A stretch of DNA of 64,000 nucleotides, taken from assembly GCF_030272615.1 (NCBI RefSeq), contig NC_081406.1, positions 262,474,624 through 262,538,623 of the forward strand, written 5' to 3'. Source of the DNA: Cryptomeria japonica. Taxonomy: Eukaryota; Streptophyta; Pinopsida; Cupressales; Cupressaceae. The notes under the pieces were generated by a model. It was not told the DNA's origin. It did not search any database and saw nothing but the letters and a program-made list of their open reading frames with translations. The position numbers and the translations under genes were made by a program. This document shows positions 1 through 12,095 of the stretch, in pieces. Positions within the stretch are counted from its first letter, which is position 1. Each line of letters starts with the position of its first letter.

Positions 1-1540
1 AAAAGATTGTTATGGAATGCATGCTAACGAATGAATGGAAAGATGGCTCAAGAAAGAAAAAAAACAAGTTTGATATGAATTATTATCAAAAGAGGACATG
101 GAGGAATCAAGAAAGGAAAAAGAACAGATACATTCCCTACAACAAGGTCTGAACTCCTTAGAGATCAAAATCCTCAAGATAGGCATAATCAAGGAATTGC
201 AAGAACTATAAGAATGAGGAAAAAAGAAGTAATGAAAACACTGATATGTGAGGGTGTTACATCCCACTTGTGCCCTAATATTTTGCTAATGTTTAAATAC
301 ACTCAATACTTGTTGCTTTATATTGTTGAATGGTGATTCACATTGCACATGTTAATGATTTGGTTTTGAATAATTGTGATATTTGAGTTAATTTTTATCA
401 TATATGTAAATGTAAGAGCTATGATAATTTTTCAGACTAACTACATGGTTTTGACCTAGTGGATGCAGGAAAATCGTCTTCCTTTGAGAGGGAGGGAAAG
501 CATCATCAGGAATGAGAGGTAATAGAAGAAGGACCTAATGCCATCTGGAACCCTAACTTGTAAGTTTTAGATTTGTTGAGTTGAGTTAGGGTTTGATACC
601 TTTAGCTCAGTGTCTATCCTGGTAAACCCTAATGGCTAGTCTAGTGGTTAGGATTGTTTCATCCTTGTCATAGATTATGTTTTTCTTTTTAAACAAATTA
701 TAATCTAAAACATTCAAACAAATAATTAAAGATCCAGTTATTTTATCTCTAAATGATTCTTATGACTTATGTGTGAATATTGTGAATATAATTTACACAA
801 ACATATATGTGCACGTGTATTTCTAATCAATAGTAAGCACACATGTATATGTGCCTAAATATACATATAAATACTTATCTACATAAATAAAGACTCTATT
901 TATTTTCACACATAAACAAGTATGTATAGCCTTATACACTTTGCCACAACTTGAGTGGACTATGTCGTAGTTGAGTGGGTTTGTATTATATCATCATCGC
1001 AAAACTTTGGAATAAAATTCAAATGAAAAAATAATAGAGCCATCGACTCTTAGCCGATGAGAAAGTAATTTAATTTTGCATTCGATTAAAACGTATTCAA
1101 TATCACCACCTTCACTCAGTGAGGGGATGAGTATATAGCTGGATGGGATGAGAATCCTATGCTGGGGATAAAATTTGATTTTAAATGAAACCTAAATTGA
1201 CTTGAAATGCACATAACTAATTTCATTTATTGAATTTGAGAGAAAAAATGAGATCTGTAGATATAATACAGAGAAGAGTATTATTTTGGAAACACTGTTT
1301 ATAGTTGGAAAAACATTCAATACTTAGAATATAAGGAGGTTTCACTAACAACAACCATCAAAACACCATAAAAAAATGCAAAGCACCAATCATTATACTA
1401 GATCACCACACACACCAAACAATTGTTGCCATAAACCCTTATACATCCTTATATAATGGAGAGAAAATGTGATCCATAAAGGACTATGCATGCATCAAGC
1501 ATAAAGAACCATTATTGTCATTTAGCACTCAACCTCTCAC
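1..1540. other. Intergenic, no gene recognised
   Basis: This AT-rich stretch has no convincing coding region. The first 250 bases are purine-rich with short broken frames that could be worn transposon coding sequence, but I cannot assign them to a family. An ACGTG core (ABRE-like) occurs near 814, far upstream of the PM19-like gene; I give it no functional weight at that distance. Confidence 0.5.
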
Positions 1541-2426
1541 TTAAAACATAAACATGACTAACCATCATTAATGAGCTCCGCTAAAGGAAAAAAACCCATC
1601 ATAGTGGGTGATCATCAATTAAAGTCATGTCAACCCATCCCAATCCTTTAAATTTGAACTTTCTAAAGTTGTGAAGGCTAATAAGCAACGTCTTTGTTAA
1701 CATAAGAGTTTGTTATCTTATTTTGTTTCTAGAAACTATAAACACAAGATATCATATCAAAATGACTAATCCAATTACTTCATCTAAAAGAAAATTGCAA
1801 CTTAAAAGTTTTCAATTTGAACAATACTTTTTCTTGATATCATAATAACATTAGCATTGTCACCTACAATGAAATTTCAATAATTCTAAAAAGACCATGA
1901 AAGTCAATACATATAACATCTCACTCCACCTAATCTTTAATTTTATCACCTAACTCCCCCTCACAAAATACTTTAATAATTTTTTTTTACTTTTACTTCA
2001 TATCATAATAACATTAGAATTGTCACCTACAATGAAATTTCCATAATTCTAAAATGACCATAAAAGTCAATACATGTAACATCTCACCCCACCTAATCTT
2101 TAATTTTACTTAGTGCAATTCGTCATTGAATTTGAATCGAGTTGGAGTGTTCTATCTTAAAAAGACATCATTGCCGCCGTAAGAAGCAGAAGAAAAGTAA
2201 AGAAGTTTCCCGAGAGAATAGAATGTCTGCTTCACACTATTTACACTCTTTACGTTAAGAAGTTTCCCGAGAGAATGGAAAATCTGCTTCAGACCATCTA
2301 CGCTTTTAGCCGTCGTTTTTTCTATTTAAATTTAACTTGTGTGGAATCCCCAGATCATCCTATTCAAGCGACTTGAGTGTACTTCTTATTTGTAGCTCTT
2401 CCTAAATTAGCTGAGTTTGAGTGAAA
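1540..2426 (+). promoter_or_regulatory. Promoter and leader of the PM19-like gene
   Basis: This is the 5' flank of the PM19-like gene. A TATA-like CTATTTAAAT sits near 2332, about 95 bp before the ATG, which suggests transcription starts around 2360. The leader region contains a short direct repeat (GAAGTTTCCCGAGAGAAT near 2202 and 2259, period about 57 bp). Nearly the whole block from about 1540 has a diverged second copy at about 9955-10843, so it can be aligned to find conserved regulatory bases. No canonical ABRE is visible in the last 400 bp, although PM19 genes are commonly ABA-responsive. Confidence 0.6.
1837..2110. repeat. 163-bp tandem duplication in PM19 upstream region
   Basis: Two nearly identical units start at 1837 and 2000, both opening ATATCATAATAACATTAG and both containing TGTCACCTACAATGAAATTT. 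The paralogous upstream copy near 10240 has only one unit, so this duplication arose after the two loci separated. Confidence 0.85.
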
Positions 2427-4679
2427 ATGGCTTCCAAATCAGGAAAGTCATTGATTTTCTGTCTAATTCTGCTAAATTTCTGCATGTATGTGATCGTGGC
2501 CGCCATTGCTGGTTGGGCACTGAATAAGGCCATCGATCATGATTATGTTGTTACTGGTATAATCTTGATTCTCTGCAATACCAAAATCTTCTTCTTAGGG
2601 TCAATTTTTTATTTTTTAATGGAAGATATAATATTATTTATGAATTTGTTTTGTTATTAATTGGACCTTCTCTATTATATGATGAGTCTGTTGTGAGAGT
2701 CTAGACTCTGAACCTATATTGAGACCTGCCTAGCTAAGAGTCAAGGGCTAGGGGTATTCATTTCATCAAGGTCGTAAGAGCATTAATCTCGATCTTCTCT
2801 CTTAAATGATGAGTTTGTTTTGTTATTCAATATGATAACATGAACTTATACTGATACTTGTCCAGCTAAGAATCAAGGACTGGGGGTATCCATCCTATCA
2901 AGGTCGCAGAGCATTAGTCTCCACTTTATCTTTTATATCATGAATTTGTTTTGCTATTCGATATGAGAGCATGAACCTATGCTGATACTTGTCCAACTAA
3001 GAGTCAAGGGCTGAAGGGTATCCATCCCATCAAGGTGGTCATAGCTTTAATCTAGACCTTATCTCTTATGCCATGAATTTGTTTTGCTATTCAATATGAG
3101 AGCATAAATATATGCTGTTACCTGTCCAGCTAAGAGTCAAGGACTGGGGGATATCCATCCCATTAAAGCCGTAAGAGCATTAACCTTGACCTTATCTCTT
3201 ATATCATGAATTCGTTTTGCTTTTCAATATAAGAGCATGAACCTATGCTATTACCTGTCCACCTAAGAACTAAGGATTGGGGATATACCCATCCTATCAA
3301 GGTCATCAAAGCATTAATCTCAACCTTATCTTTTATATCATGGGTTTGTTATGCTATTCAATATGAGAGCATAAATATATGTTGTTACCTGTCCAGCTAA
3401 GAGTCAAGGACTGGGTGATATCCATCCCATCAAAGCCGTAAGAGCATTAACCTTGACCTTATCTCTTATATCATGAATTCGTTTTGCTTTTCAATATAAG
3501 AGCATGAACCTATGCTATTACCTGTCCACCTAAGAACTAAGGACTGAGGATATCCATCCCATCAAGGTCATCAAAGCATTAATCTCAACCTTATCTTTTA
3601 TATCATGGGTTTGTTATGCTATTCAATATGAGAGCATGAACCTATGCTCATGCATGTCCAGCTAAGAGCCAAGGACTAAGAGGTACATTAAATCAAAGTC
3701 ACTGGAACATGATCTCAATCTTGGCCCTTAAACCATGTCTACAAAGATTTTGAATCTTCATGGATGGTATAATCGAGAGCATATCATCACTCTCCCTAAT
3801 TGTATTCAATTAAATGAATTATAATACTGTGATGATTTTCATTTTTTTAATTATGGATGAAGTAACAATTTTCTTTTGACAGGTGCAGGAGGTTCTATAC
3901 CAGTTGGGTTCTCCTTTGAGGCATTGAATTTTCCAATAGGAAATGAAGCCACTGGTTTTCTGGTGATTTTTGCTCTGTCGGCTGGTGTTGTGGGAGTAGC
4001 CTCTTGCCTTTCAGGACTCCATCATTTGAAGGTCTGGACAGAAGGAAGCTTAGCTTCTGCTACTTCAACAGCCTTGACAGCTTGGGCTATTACTCTTCTT
4101 GCCATGGGGTATTACACATCACACTCTTATTTCATACAGTTATCATGAATTGTATTGGTTGTAAAACAAATTAGAAGCTACACAATTGTTTTCTCATAAA
4201 TCCTGCAGGTTGTCATGTAAGGAGATTCATTTACATGGGAGAAGCAAAAGATTGGTAGGTTGGTTTTCTTTCATTACAGAATTGTAGAGTTTTTTAGAAA
4301 ATTCATTATTTATTTTGTTGGTTCAAAGTATTAATTTATTTTTAAGTTTAGCTTTGAATATAAATTTTTAATCTCTTTTTGTTGTTTTGGTTTGAAGTTT
4401 TTATTATATATTTTAAAAAAAATTTATAAATTGTAAATTGAGAGGTCCTCGTGAAATTTTAACATAATTTATTTTATTATTTAAATGATATCATAAATTT
4501 TTTTTGTTATTTATATTTATATTATATAATATATTTTTTAATTAAAAAAAAAATAGTAATATTTTGATTTGTTTTGATGTGTGCAGATAGCATTGGAGTC
4601 TTTTACTATCATTTTGTCTGGAACAAAATTATTATATATTATATTTCTTCATGCTGGATTTTTAGATGGAAAAGAGTAA
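2427..4679 (+). CDS. PM19-like / AWPM-19 family plasma membrane protein (4 exons)
   Basis: Four exons join cleanly: 2427-2556, 3883-4108, 4209-4254 and 4587-4679, all with GT-AG borders, giving 495 nt and 164 residues. This matches the AWPM-19 family, whose members are small four-helix plasma membrane proteins induced by abscisic acid and dehydration; rice OsPM1 is reported as an ABA importer. The protein opens MASKSGKSLIFCLILLN, a hydrophobic first helix. Exon 2 carries the family-like NFPIGNEATGFLVIFALSAG and a later ALTAWAITLLAMG helix. Exons 3-4 give LSCKEIHLHGRSKRL and then ALESFTIILSGTKLLYII, closely following the conserved CKEI...GR and last-helix pattern. I chose the ATG at 2427 because the codon two before it is GTG. 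A polyadenylation-like AATAAA lies near 4810. No lesion is seen, so it is probably functional. Confidence 0.9.
2683..3740 (+). repeat. Intronic ~133-bp tandem repeat, about 8 units
   Basis: Intron 1 of the PM19-like gene is mostly a tandem array. Units start near 2683, 2810, 2941, 3074, 3207, 3341, 3474 and 3606, each containing a TGAATTTGTTTTGCTATTC-like stretch, GAGAGCATGAACCTATGCT, CTGTCCAGCTAAGAGTCAAG and TATCCATCCCATCAAGG. The pair 3074/3207 is almost identical to the pair 3341/3474, so the latest event duplicated a 266-bp dimer. The array does not touch the splice sites. Confidence 0.9.
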
Positions 4680-5279
4680 TTCTATCAAAATATTTGTAAT
4701 GCTACAACTACAATTGAATCAGAAAGGAACTTCAACTATATCTTTTGGAGTATAATTACGTATCCACTTGTGCCCCCATCCCCCATTCTTCATCCCTGCC
4801 TTCCAAAGAAATAAAAATTACAAATGTATAAAATATCTATAATTTTATATCAATATTTTTTATTTATTTATGATTAATAAATTGTATACAAGTTTAATAA
4901 TGTTTTATTTAAATATCATTTAATTTAAAAAATTGAAAGATCACAATAGCTTTACACTTCATCTATGTTAAAATGTGATAAAAAATTTTATTTCTATTAA
5001 TTAAAATTTTATTTTTTTATTAATTAGATAAAAAAGTGCATAAAAAATATTTGATTGTTTATTATTATTTTTAAAGAATAATCGTATATAACAACATAAA
5101 TTTTGAGACATTATTTATACTTGTATAAATTGTAAGATAATGCTTGATACAAACTTTGCACATTTTTAGTTTGATTATGCGTTATGGAAAGCAACTTTAC
5201 AAGTATTATTCATTGTCATAATCATTATTGTTTTTCTTATAATATTATATTGTTCAATTTTATCTATTTTTTAAAAATG
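4680..5279. other. AT-rich 3' flank of the PM19-like gene
   Basis: Very AT-rich sequence with no coding potential. It includes the 3' UTR (polyadenylation-like AATAAA near 4810) and the sequence that reappears, diverged, at about 6080-6620. Confidence 0.5.
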
Positions 5280-6620
5280 AAATCATAGTTTTTTTTTTAG
5301 TTTAATTTATGTTTAATAAATTATATGTAATATATTTTTAATTTAAAAAATATATAATTTAATAATATTTAAATTTATCTTGATGTGTGCATATAACATT
5401 GGAATCTTTTATTACTAGCATACCTATCTTTAGAGGAATATACATAAAGTAGGAAAGATATCATATTTTTTCATTATTCCACTTAAAAATTATTATATTA
5501 TTATATTGTAATTAATATTAAATCATTATTATATTATGATATTGTAATTAATATTAAATTATTTTTAAGATATGATTATATTAGATATTATGTTTTAATA
5601 TATTCTTGTTATCTTATTTTTATATATTCCATTAAACTCTTTACAAAATCAAACAAGCTTGTATCAATATTATTATTATATTTTATATTTCTATTAAACA
5701 AGTAAGAAATCTATCAAGATTGCATTATTATTATATTCAATCTTATCATTATCCTTAAGAGAAAAAATAGATTTTTATGTAGTACGCTTTCAATTTCCCA
5801 TAAATAATAATATTATTTGTAATCTATTATTATACTACAACTTTATTATATTATTCATTTATATATTATATATTTAAAATAACATATACAACAATTATTG
5901 TTTTTATATATATTTATTAAGAATATTAATGTATTAATCTTGTAATAAAAACAATATATAATTAAAAAACAAAAAATAAAGTATTTTTTGTTTTTCATGT
6001 ATTTAAGTGTCACAAACATTTATTAAGACACTTTTGCATCCATATGTGAATGTAATGCATAATTATTTCACTGGAAAAAAAATATTATATAAATTATATT
6101 CATTCATGTTAGATTGTTAGGTAGAAAAGACTACTACTAATGAGATTTAAAAGAATTACAACTATAGACTTTGGAATATAAGTAAACATTCCTACCCCAT
6201 CATCACCTCCGAAGAAAAGCTAAAATATATATTTAATATTTTTATAATTTTACATCAATATTTTTGTATTGATTTGTGATTACTAAATTATATATAAATT
6301 TAATAATATTTTATTTGGATATCATTTGCTTCAAAACTTGAATGCTTCATTACATTTCATTTATTTTAAATATGATAAATAATTATTTTATCTTTATTAA
6401 TTAATATTTTTTTGGTTAGTCAATCAAATAATATTTAAGAATAATCATTATATAACATCATAATTTTGAGCCATATTTATATTTCCATAAATTATAAGAT
6501 AAAATCTTGGTAATTTTTTTTTTTCAAATTTTTAGTTTGATTCTAAGTTATCAAAAAAAATTACAAGTATTATTCATTGTCTCATCATTATTATTTTTTT
6601 TCATAATATTGTATTGAAAT
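5280..6620 (+). pseudogene. Diverged tandem copy of PM19-like exon 4 and 3' flank, split by an insertion
   Basis: The end of intron 3 and the start of exon 4 reappear at about 5340-5410: TTGATGTGTGCATATAACAT compares with TTGATGTGTGCAGATAGCAT at 4574. The acceptor AG is now AT, so the copy cannot splice. The match resumes at about 6060 (CACTGGAAAAAAAATATTATA against the end of exon 4) and continues through the 3' flank to about 6620, mirroring 4616-5270. The roughly 650 bp between (5411-6059) has no counterpart and looks like later AT-rich insertion. Exons 1-3 are not present next to this copy. It is a partial, non-functional duplication. Confidence 0.65.
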
Positions 6621-7039
6621 GACACTTTTATAGTAATGAAAAATATAAATTATTCTATACTTATAATAAAAAATGTGAATGGCGAGATTTGTGCTCTATT
6701 AAAATTTATCTACCATTTTTTAATGTTTTATTTAAATTAGGTATTTTAAAAATGTATAGAATGAAGAATCTACTTTTGATACTAATGTCTATTAAGTTAA
6801 ATAGTTGGTTTAATGTCCCATTCATATGAACATTTGTCTTATGAATTAAATACCACCACATATACACAATTTATAAGGGTGATGGGTGAAGACGGATATC
6901 TTGGATAGTTTTTGCATTGACTCACATGTAATGTTTTATATGTAATATTTCAGCCTATTTGTGTTTTATTTTGACACTTTCTTCATTGTTTGGTAATGGG
7001 TTGCGATTGTATTGGACTTCATTTGATATTTTTTTTTCA

Positions 7040-8530
7040 TTTTTGTACTAATGTTGCCAATAAGTCTCGTTCGTGGCTAGAAGTCCTGAGTGCCACACTT
7101 TCAACTCTTTTTCTCTATTGAAATCCTCAACAAACATATCATATATTATTAATTTCTTGTTAAGTTAAGATAATTAAAACTCCACACTTTCTTTCTCTTT
7201 AAAGATATTTTTGAAACATTTCTTATCCCAACATTTCATCTTGGACTTGATGTCTAGTAGCTTGTTTGTAAACCAAAAATTGACCATGCTAGCATGGTTG
7301 GCCCCTTCAGACCACCAATCCTTGATTTTGCTGATTAGAGTGGGATCCTCCCACCAAATGTTCTCAAACTTAAAGTGCCCCTTTGTTAGATGCTCACTTA
7401 GCCAAATATCCAAAAGCACCAGAAGATGGTCTAGAATAGATATTGGAACGATGCTTGATTCGCATCTATATGAGTCACTCAGATAACTAGTCCTAATAAA
7501 AAACATGTTGAGCCTCTTTAAGATATTGATAAATCCTTCTTTGCAATTGGTCCATTTAAATACTGCATTCTTCAGGATACACTCCATCACTTCATCCTTT
7601 TCAATTAAATCATTGAAATCCATCATCACTTTATTGACCTTCTTGAGGCCACCATTTTTTTTGCTAAGGTCAATTATGGCATTGAAATCACCACCTAGTA
7701 TAATGTTGTTATTGCTCAGATTCTTGATTTTGTTGCCAACAATTCCAAAACTCCAATTTGTCCTCTGTGTGAATAGATCCATAAATATTGAATAGGGTGA
7801 ATTCAAAATCAATAAAAACAACTTTTGACAAAGTAGAACATCCAATTTTGATGTGATTTGAGACACTTAAAACATAAATATTAGTAGTTGTCCACATAAT
7901 TCCTAGACCATGCTCGCATTGCCTTGGGCATCTTAAAAAAGTTATGACTATCTTTTGTAGTATTTTGATAATGTTATCCATTCATTAGAGCTTATCTTGG
8001 TTTCCTGAATTAAGATGACATCCATCACCATTCTCTCAATGTGACACTTGACCAAGCATCTTTTGTTAGGGGCCATTAGGCCCTAGACATTCCAAGTTAC
8101 GATCTTCATTGGTCTCTAAGGGAGGACATGGATCCCTTGGATTTGAGCAAAAAGCCCCTAATGCTTGGAAGACCCTTCTTGCAAGCCTCATCTCTTGTTC
8201 ATTTTTCTTCCCTTTTCTTTCCTAGTCTTCCCCAAAACTCTAGCCAACGATTGACTAATGTATCTCAGATCAATCATTCCTAATTCATCATTGTCAAAAT
8301 ATGCCGAGCTTCAAAATCCACATCTAATCAATTGTTCATTTTTCTTTGCAAAAACCACTATCTCAGTTACCACTTTGTCCTCAAATTTGGGCAAACTTTC
8401 TTATTCTTTCTTATAATTATCTTGTGTTCTTAACAAAACTACATTTATAGCACCCTAAAAAGGAATGTCATCTATTTTTTGCAATAAATTTTCCTCATCC
8501 AAATTCCATGTTCCACTACCTCAATTGGGT
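7040..8530 (-). mobile_element. LINE (L1-like non-LTR retrotransposon) fragment: ORF1 tail and endonuclease
   Basis: Read on the minus strand, 8530-8110 gives an ORF1-like tail (DLRYISQSLARVLGKTRKEK). From 8109 the AP endonuclease of ORF2 begins MKIVTWNV, a stop, then GLMAPNKR and VILIQETKIS. Further on come FTLFNIYGSIHTEDKLEFWN, the catalytic-type GGDFNAIID block near 7710-7690, FKWTN, and LDHLLVLLDI where SDH is usual, so the catalytic SD(H) serine-aspartate pair is degraded. Two or more frames are used, meaning frameshifts. One stop at 8083-8085 is TAG where WNVQGL would have CAG. The reverse transcriptase is absent; homology fades near 7040, inside the linker after the endonuclease. It is an old, dead, truncated copy. 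Confidence 0.8.
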
Positions 8531-9100
8531 AAGTGCAACAAGATGCTATATAATTTAGTGGCCACACCTTGAAAAATGCCTAAAACAAATGAAACATGTA
8601 TGTGGTTTTTGAATAAAAAATACATACATGTTATTTGAATTAAAAACAAGTGCATGGTTTTATGAGAGGAAAACATGTACATATTTTTCTCAACAAACAA
8701 AAAACGTACGTGTTATGCTAAACAAGCAAAACACATACTTCTTTTGTTGATACTAAGTTTTAAAAATATGCTCCTCCTCTAGTTTTTAGTTCCACAAAGC
8801 ATGAATGTGTTTTGAATGTTAATTCTATTGTCTCCCCCTTAGTTGTTTTTCATCAACATATACATAAAAAATAGCATTTAAATATAAGAAAGGTAAAATA
8901 CAAAGGGAAAATAAAGGAAAATATAACTTATACTTTAAGTTATATTTTATGTATATATTGGCAGAATGTTTGAGAATGGTTTTAGATCTCTAGGAGTTAT
9001 AATGTAGATTCTAGATTTTAGGAGATCTTATAATTTTTCAGATTTAGTCAACTTTCAGTAATTAGTAGGCTCCTATCATCATTCTCTTGCTATCTTTGTA
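8530..9100. other. Intergenic, nothing recognised
   Basis: AT-rich sequence with short repeats of ACATGTATGTG type words and no coding signal. Confidence 0.4.
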
Positions 9101-9955
9101 TCTCATTACTTTGCCTCCCTCAATCTCTAGACCTATCTACTTCCCTATCACTCTCCTTCCCCCTCTCTACCTCTCTTTATCTCACTCTTTCCTCTCTCCC
9201 CAAGCTTTAGATCTTATAATTTCTCAAACTTAGTCAAATTTCAATAATCACAAAGATCCTACCATCATTCTTTGTATCTCTATATCTCTCTCTTTATCTC
9301 CAACAATCTCTATACCTACCTCTCTCCCTATCACTCTCCCTCTCCCCCTCTCTCTCCTTCTCACCCCCTTTATCTCACTCTCTCCTCTCTCTTTAAGATC
9401 TAAACCTATCTCTCTCACCCTTCACTCTACTCCTTATCTCCCCTCTTTTGTCTACCTATCTCTCACATATTCTCTCCTCTCTATCTCACTTCTCTATCCC
9501 CTCCCTCCCCCCCCCCCCCCCCTCTCTCTCTCTCCCTCCCTCTCCCTACATATCTACCCTCCCTCCCTACCTCTATTTCTCCACATACCTCCCCCGCTCT
9601 CTCTCCATTTATCTCCCTCCCACCACCCCATATTCCATCTACACAATTTAACTCTCTCACCCTTTCCTTCTATTTTTATCTCTATCTCCCCTCTCCCTCT
9701 CTCTACATACCTCTACCTCCCTACCTCTATTTATCTACATAAATCTCCCTCTCTCTTGCTTCCTTGCTCCCTCCTCCCCTCTCTATTTCTATTTACCTCA
9801 CTCTCTTTGTCTCCCCTAAGATTTATAGCTATCTCTCTCCCTATCACTCTCCCTCTCTTCTTTCTCTCAACCTCTCTAGATCTATCTCATTCTCTTCTCT
9901 CTCCCCCAAGATCTAGAAAGATCTAGACCTACCTTTCTACCCCTCTCTCTCTTTC
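9100..9955 (+). repeat. Long pyrimidine tract (CT-rich low complexity)
   Basis: About 850 bp are composed almost only of C and T on the plus strand, with CTCTCTC, CTCCCTC and TATCTCTCTCCC words and a pure C run of about 16 near 9508. Long open frames across it are artefacts of composition. It directly abuts the partial PM19 duplication starting near 9955. Confidence 0.9.
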
Positions 9956-10897
9956 ACTTAAGACACAGACATGACCAACCATCATTAATAAGTCACATTA
10001 AATAAAAAACCAATCATAATGGGTGATAAATTAAAAGCATGTCAAGCCCATCCCAATCCTCTATATTTGAACTTCCTAAGGTTGTGAAGTATGATAAACA
10101 ATGTCTTTATGATTGTTACTTATTTTATTTCTAGAAACAATGAATACAAGATATCGTATCAAAATGACTACGTACCCCAACTACCTTTTCTAAAAGAGAG
10201 TTTGAGAGTGTCCAATTTGAAAAATACTATAATAAGATTAAGTAGTCACCTTCTACAACAAGAAAACAACAAATTTTTAAAAAGACCATAAAAGTCAAAA
10301 GTATACCATCTCATTCCACCTCATCATTAATTTTATGACCGAACAAATAAAAAATACTCTTATAATAAGAGATAAAATAAATTACATAATAGCTAATGTC
10401 AACCACGCTAGGCCTTAGAATTTTCTCGAGAGACCCATCAAAATTTAATTTCCAATTATTCAAAGCTATACATTTGTCGTCTTTCACCATTCTTTTTCAC
10501 CAATAACATATTAATGGGGCTTCTTAGCGCAACTTTACATTTACTGTTTTACTTCATCGAATTTGAAATTAGTTGGAAGTCCGCCAAATTCTGAAATACA
10601 CATCATCGCAGCTCTGAGAAGTTTCCCGAGGGAATAGAAAGGTTGTTTCAGAGTATTTACACTCTTTACGTAAAGAAGTTTCTCGAGAGAATGAAAAATC
10701 TGCTTCAGACCATTTGCGCTTTAAGCCGTCTTTTTTTTCTGTTTAAATTCAACTTCTGTGGAATCCTCAGACATCCTCTGCAAGCGTCTGTGAATGTACT
10801 TCTTATTTGCAGCTCTTCCTAAATTAGCTGAGTTTGGGTGAAAATGGCTCCCAAATCAGTAAAGTTATTGACTTTCCGTCTAATTCTGCCAAATTAA
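9955..10897 (+). pseudogene. Truncated PM19-like duplicate: upstream region plus first 17 codons
   Basis: This block aligns with about 1540-2478 of the intact PM19-like locus, including upstream sequence (CATGACCAACCATCATTAAT), the doubled GAAGTTTC leader element and the TATA region. The start codon is at 10844, followed by MAPKSVKLLTFRLILPN and a TAA at 10895-10897. Homology stops exactly at that TAA, where the intact gene reads on into its first helix, so the break is a duplication or insertion boundary and not a point mutation. The rest of the gene is missing. A promoter without a gene remains. Confidence 0.85.
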
Positions 10898-11290
10898 TCT
10901 AATCAAAAGGAGTTTGATAGTTAAAACAAAGAGGTTTGTTGTATTCAGATTTTTTTGGGGGGGGTCTTGTTTGAGGAATCTATGGGAAAGTAGAAGTTTC
11001 TAATGATAAGGGAAGAATAAGAGAGCCATGCACAAGAGAGGTTGCTCAATGTTTGAAGAAATCATAATTGTGAAACAAGGTGGTTGTTTGTAATCAATTT
11101 AGTTTGAAGCCCTTACCTACAAAGGAAGTCGAAGAGTGCAAATTGTTGTCTAAAATCTTAGAGAAATAAGTTATTGCAATTCAAGAATTGAAGATTCTCG
11201 AAGTTAGAGATCCAGAAGAGATCAGATAATTGCATTCATAAAAGAGGATGCAAAAGAAATATTCGCCCTCTCAAATGTGTGGCCATTGGT
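10898..11290. other. Transposon-like flank of the inverted LTR structure
   Basis: Purine-rich sequence with a G run near 10953. It has short frames only and probably belongs to the internal part of the LTR element that follows, but no domain can be named. Confidence 0.35.
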
Positions 11291-12095
11291 TCAAGAAAAT
11301 CGTTGGTCAAAGAGAAAGTTATAGGAAGATGAATATCACGGATCTTGTGGAAGTCACAAATGTTGTTGAGAGAAGATCTCAAGATCGCAGATATAATTGT
11401 TTTTTGTTGAAGCAAATAGTGGTTGAAATTAAAGGGGAGAATGTTGGAATTGTAATTTCTCCCAAATGCATGGAAAGAACTTTAGTTCTTTGTTTGAGTT
11501 AAAACTAGGAGTTCTAAATATAAATTTTGCATGAGATGGTTATTTGCATGGAAGTGCATGACTTTGGGTGTTCCTAATCCCATGTTTCCATGTGGTTGCC
11601 TATGAACACATTTTGCTTAAATTTAAGCAGCTTGAGTATTCCCATGTAAATATTTAATTAGGGAAAAGGGATACATTGGAATCTTTGGACCTATTTTAAT
11701 AAAGCAACATATGCTTAAATAATAAAAATAAGCTTGAAAAAAGGGAGGGCTATAAATAAGTAGCAACTGTTTATTGGAAAAAATAACATGTGGCTTCACC
11801 ATATTTTTATTTCTCCTTTTTAATTGCCTGCAATGTTGCCTAAAGGAGCATATAACTCTAATTTAATTTTGTATATTTTCAATTGAGTGGGAGAAATCAC
11901 ATTCCAACATTCTCCCCTTTAATTTCGACCAATGTTTGCTTCAACAAAAATCAATTAAATGTGTGATCTTGAGATCTTATCTCAACAACATTTGTGGCTT
12001 CCACAAGATTTGCAATCTTCATCTTCCTACAAATTGCTCTTACAAATCACGGGCTTCATCTTTCTTGAAGGTGGCTTCAAACCAACTTTATTACT
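11290..12095. mobile_element. LTR-retrotransposon relic: LTR flanked by inverted copies of internal sequence
   Basis: A central 468-bp LTR-like unit (11442-11909) starts TGTTGGAAT and ends ATTCCAACA. It is flanked on the left by a purine-rich AAAGGGGAGAA, the usual polypurine tract position, and on the right by its inverse TTCTCCCCTTT. The left internal sequence (about 11290-11441, with AAGATCTCAAGATC) reappears as reverse complement at about 11910-12090. A single LTR is thus flanked by two opposed internal 3' ends. The termini suggest a copia-type or non-autonomous relative. No protein domain survives. It is broken and old. Confidence 0.65.

Noticed and set aside
7211-7795. Plus-strand proteins at 7.2-7.8 kb
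   Set aside because: They are the complement of the LINE endonuclease.
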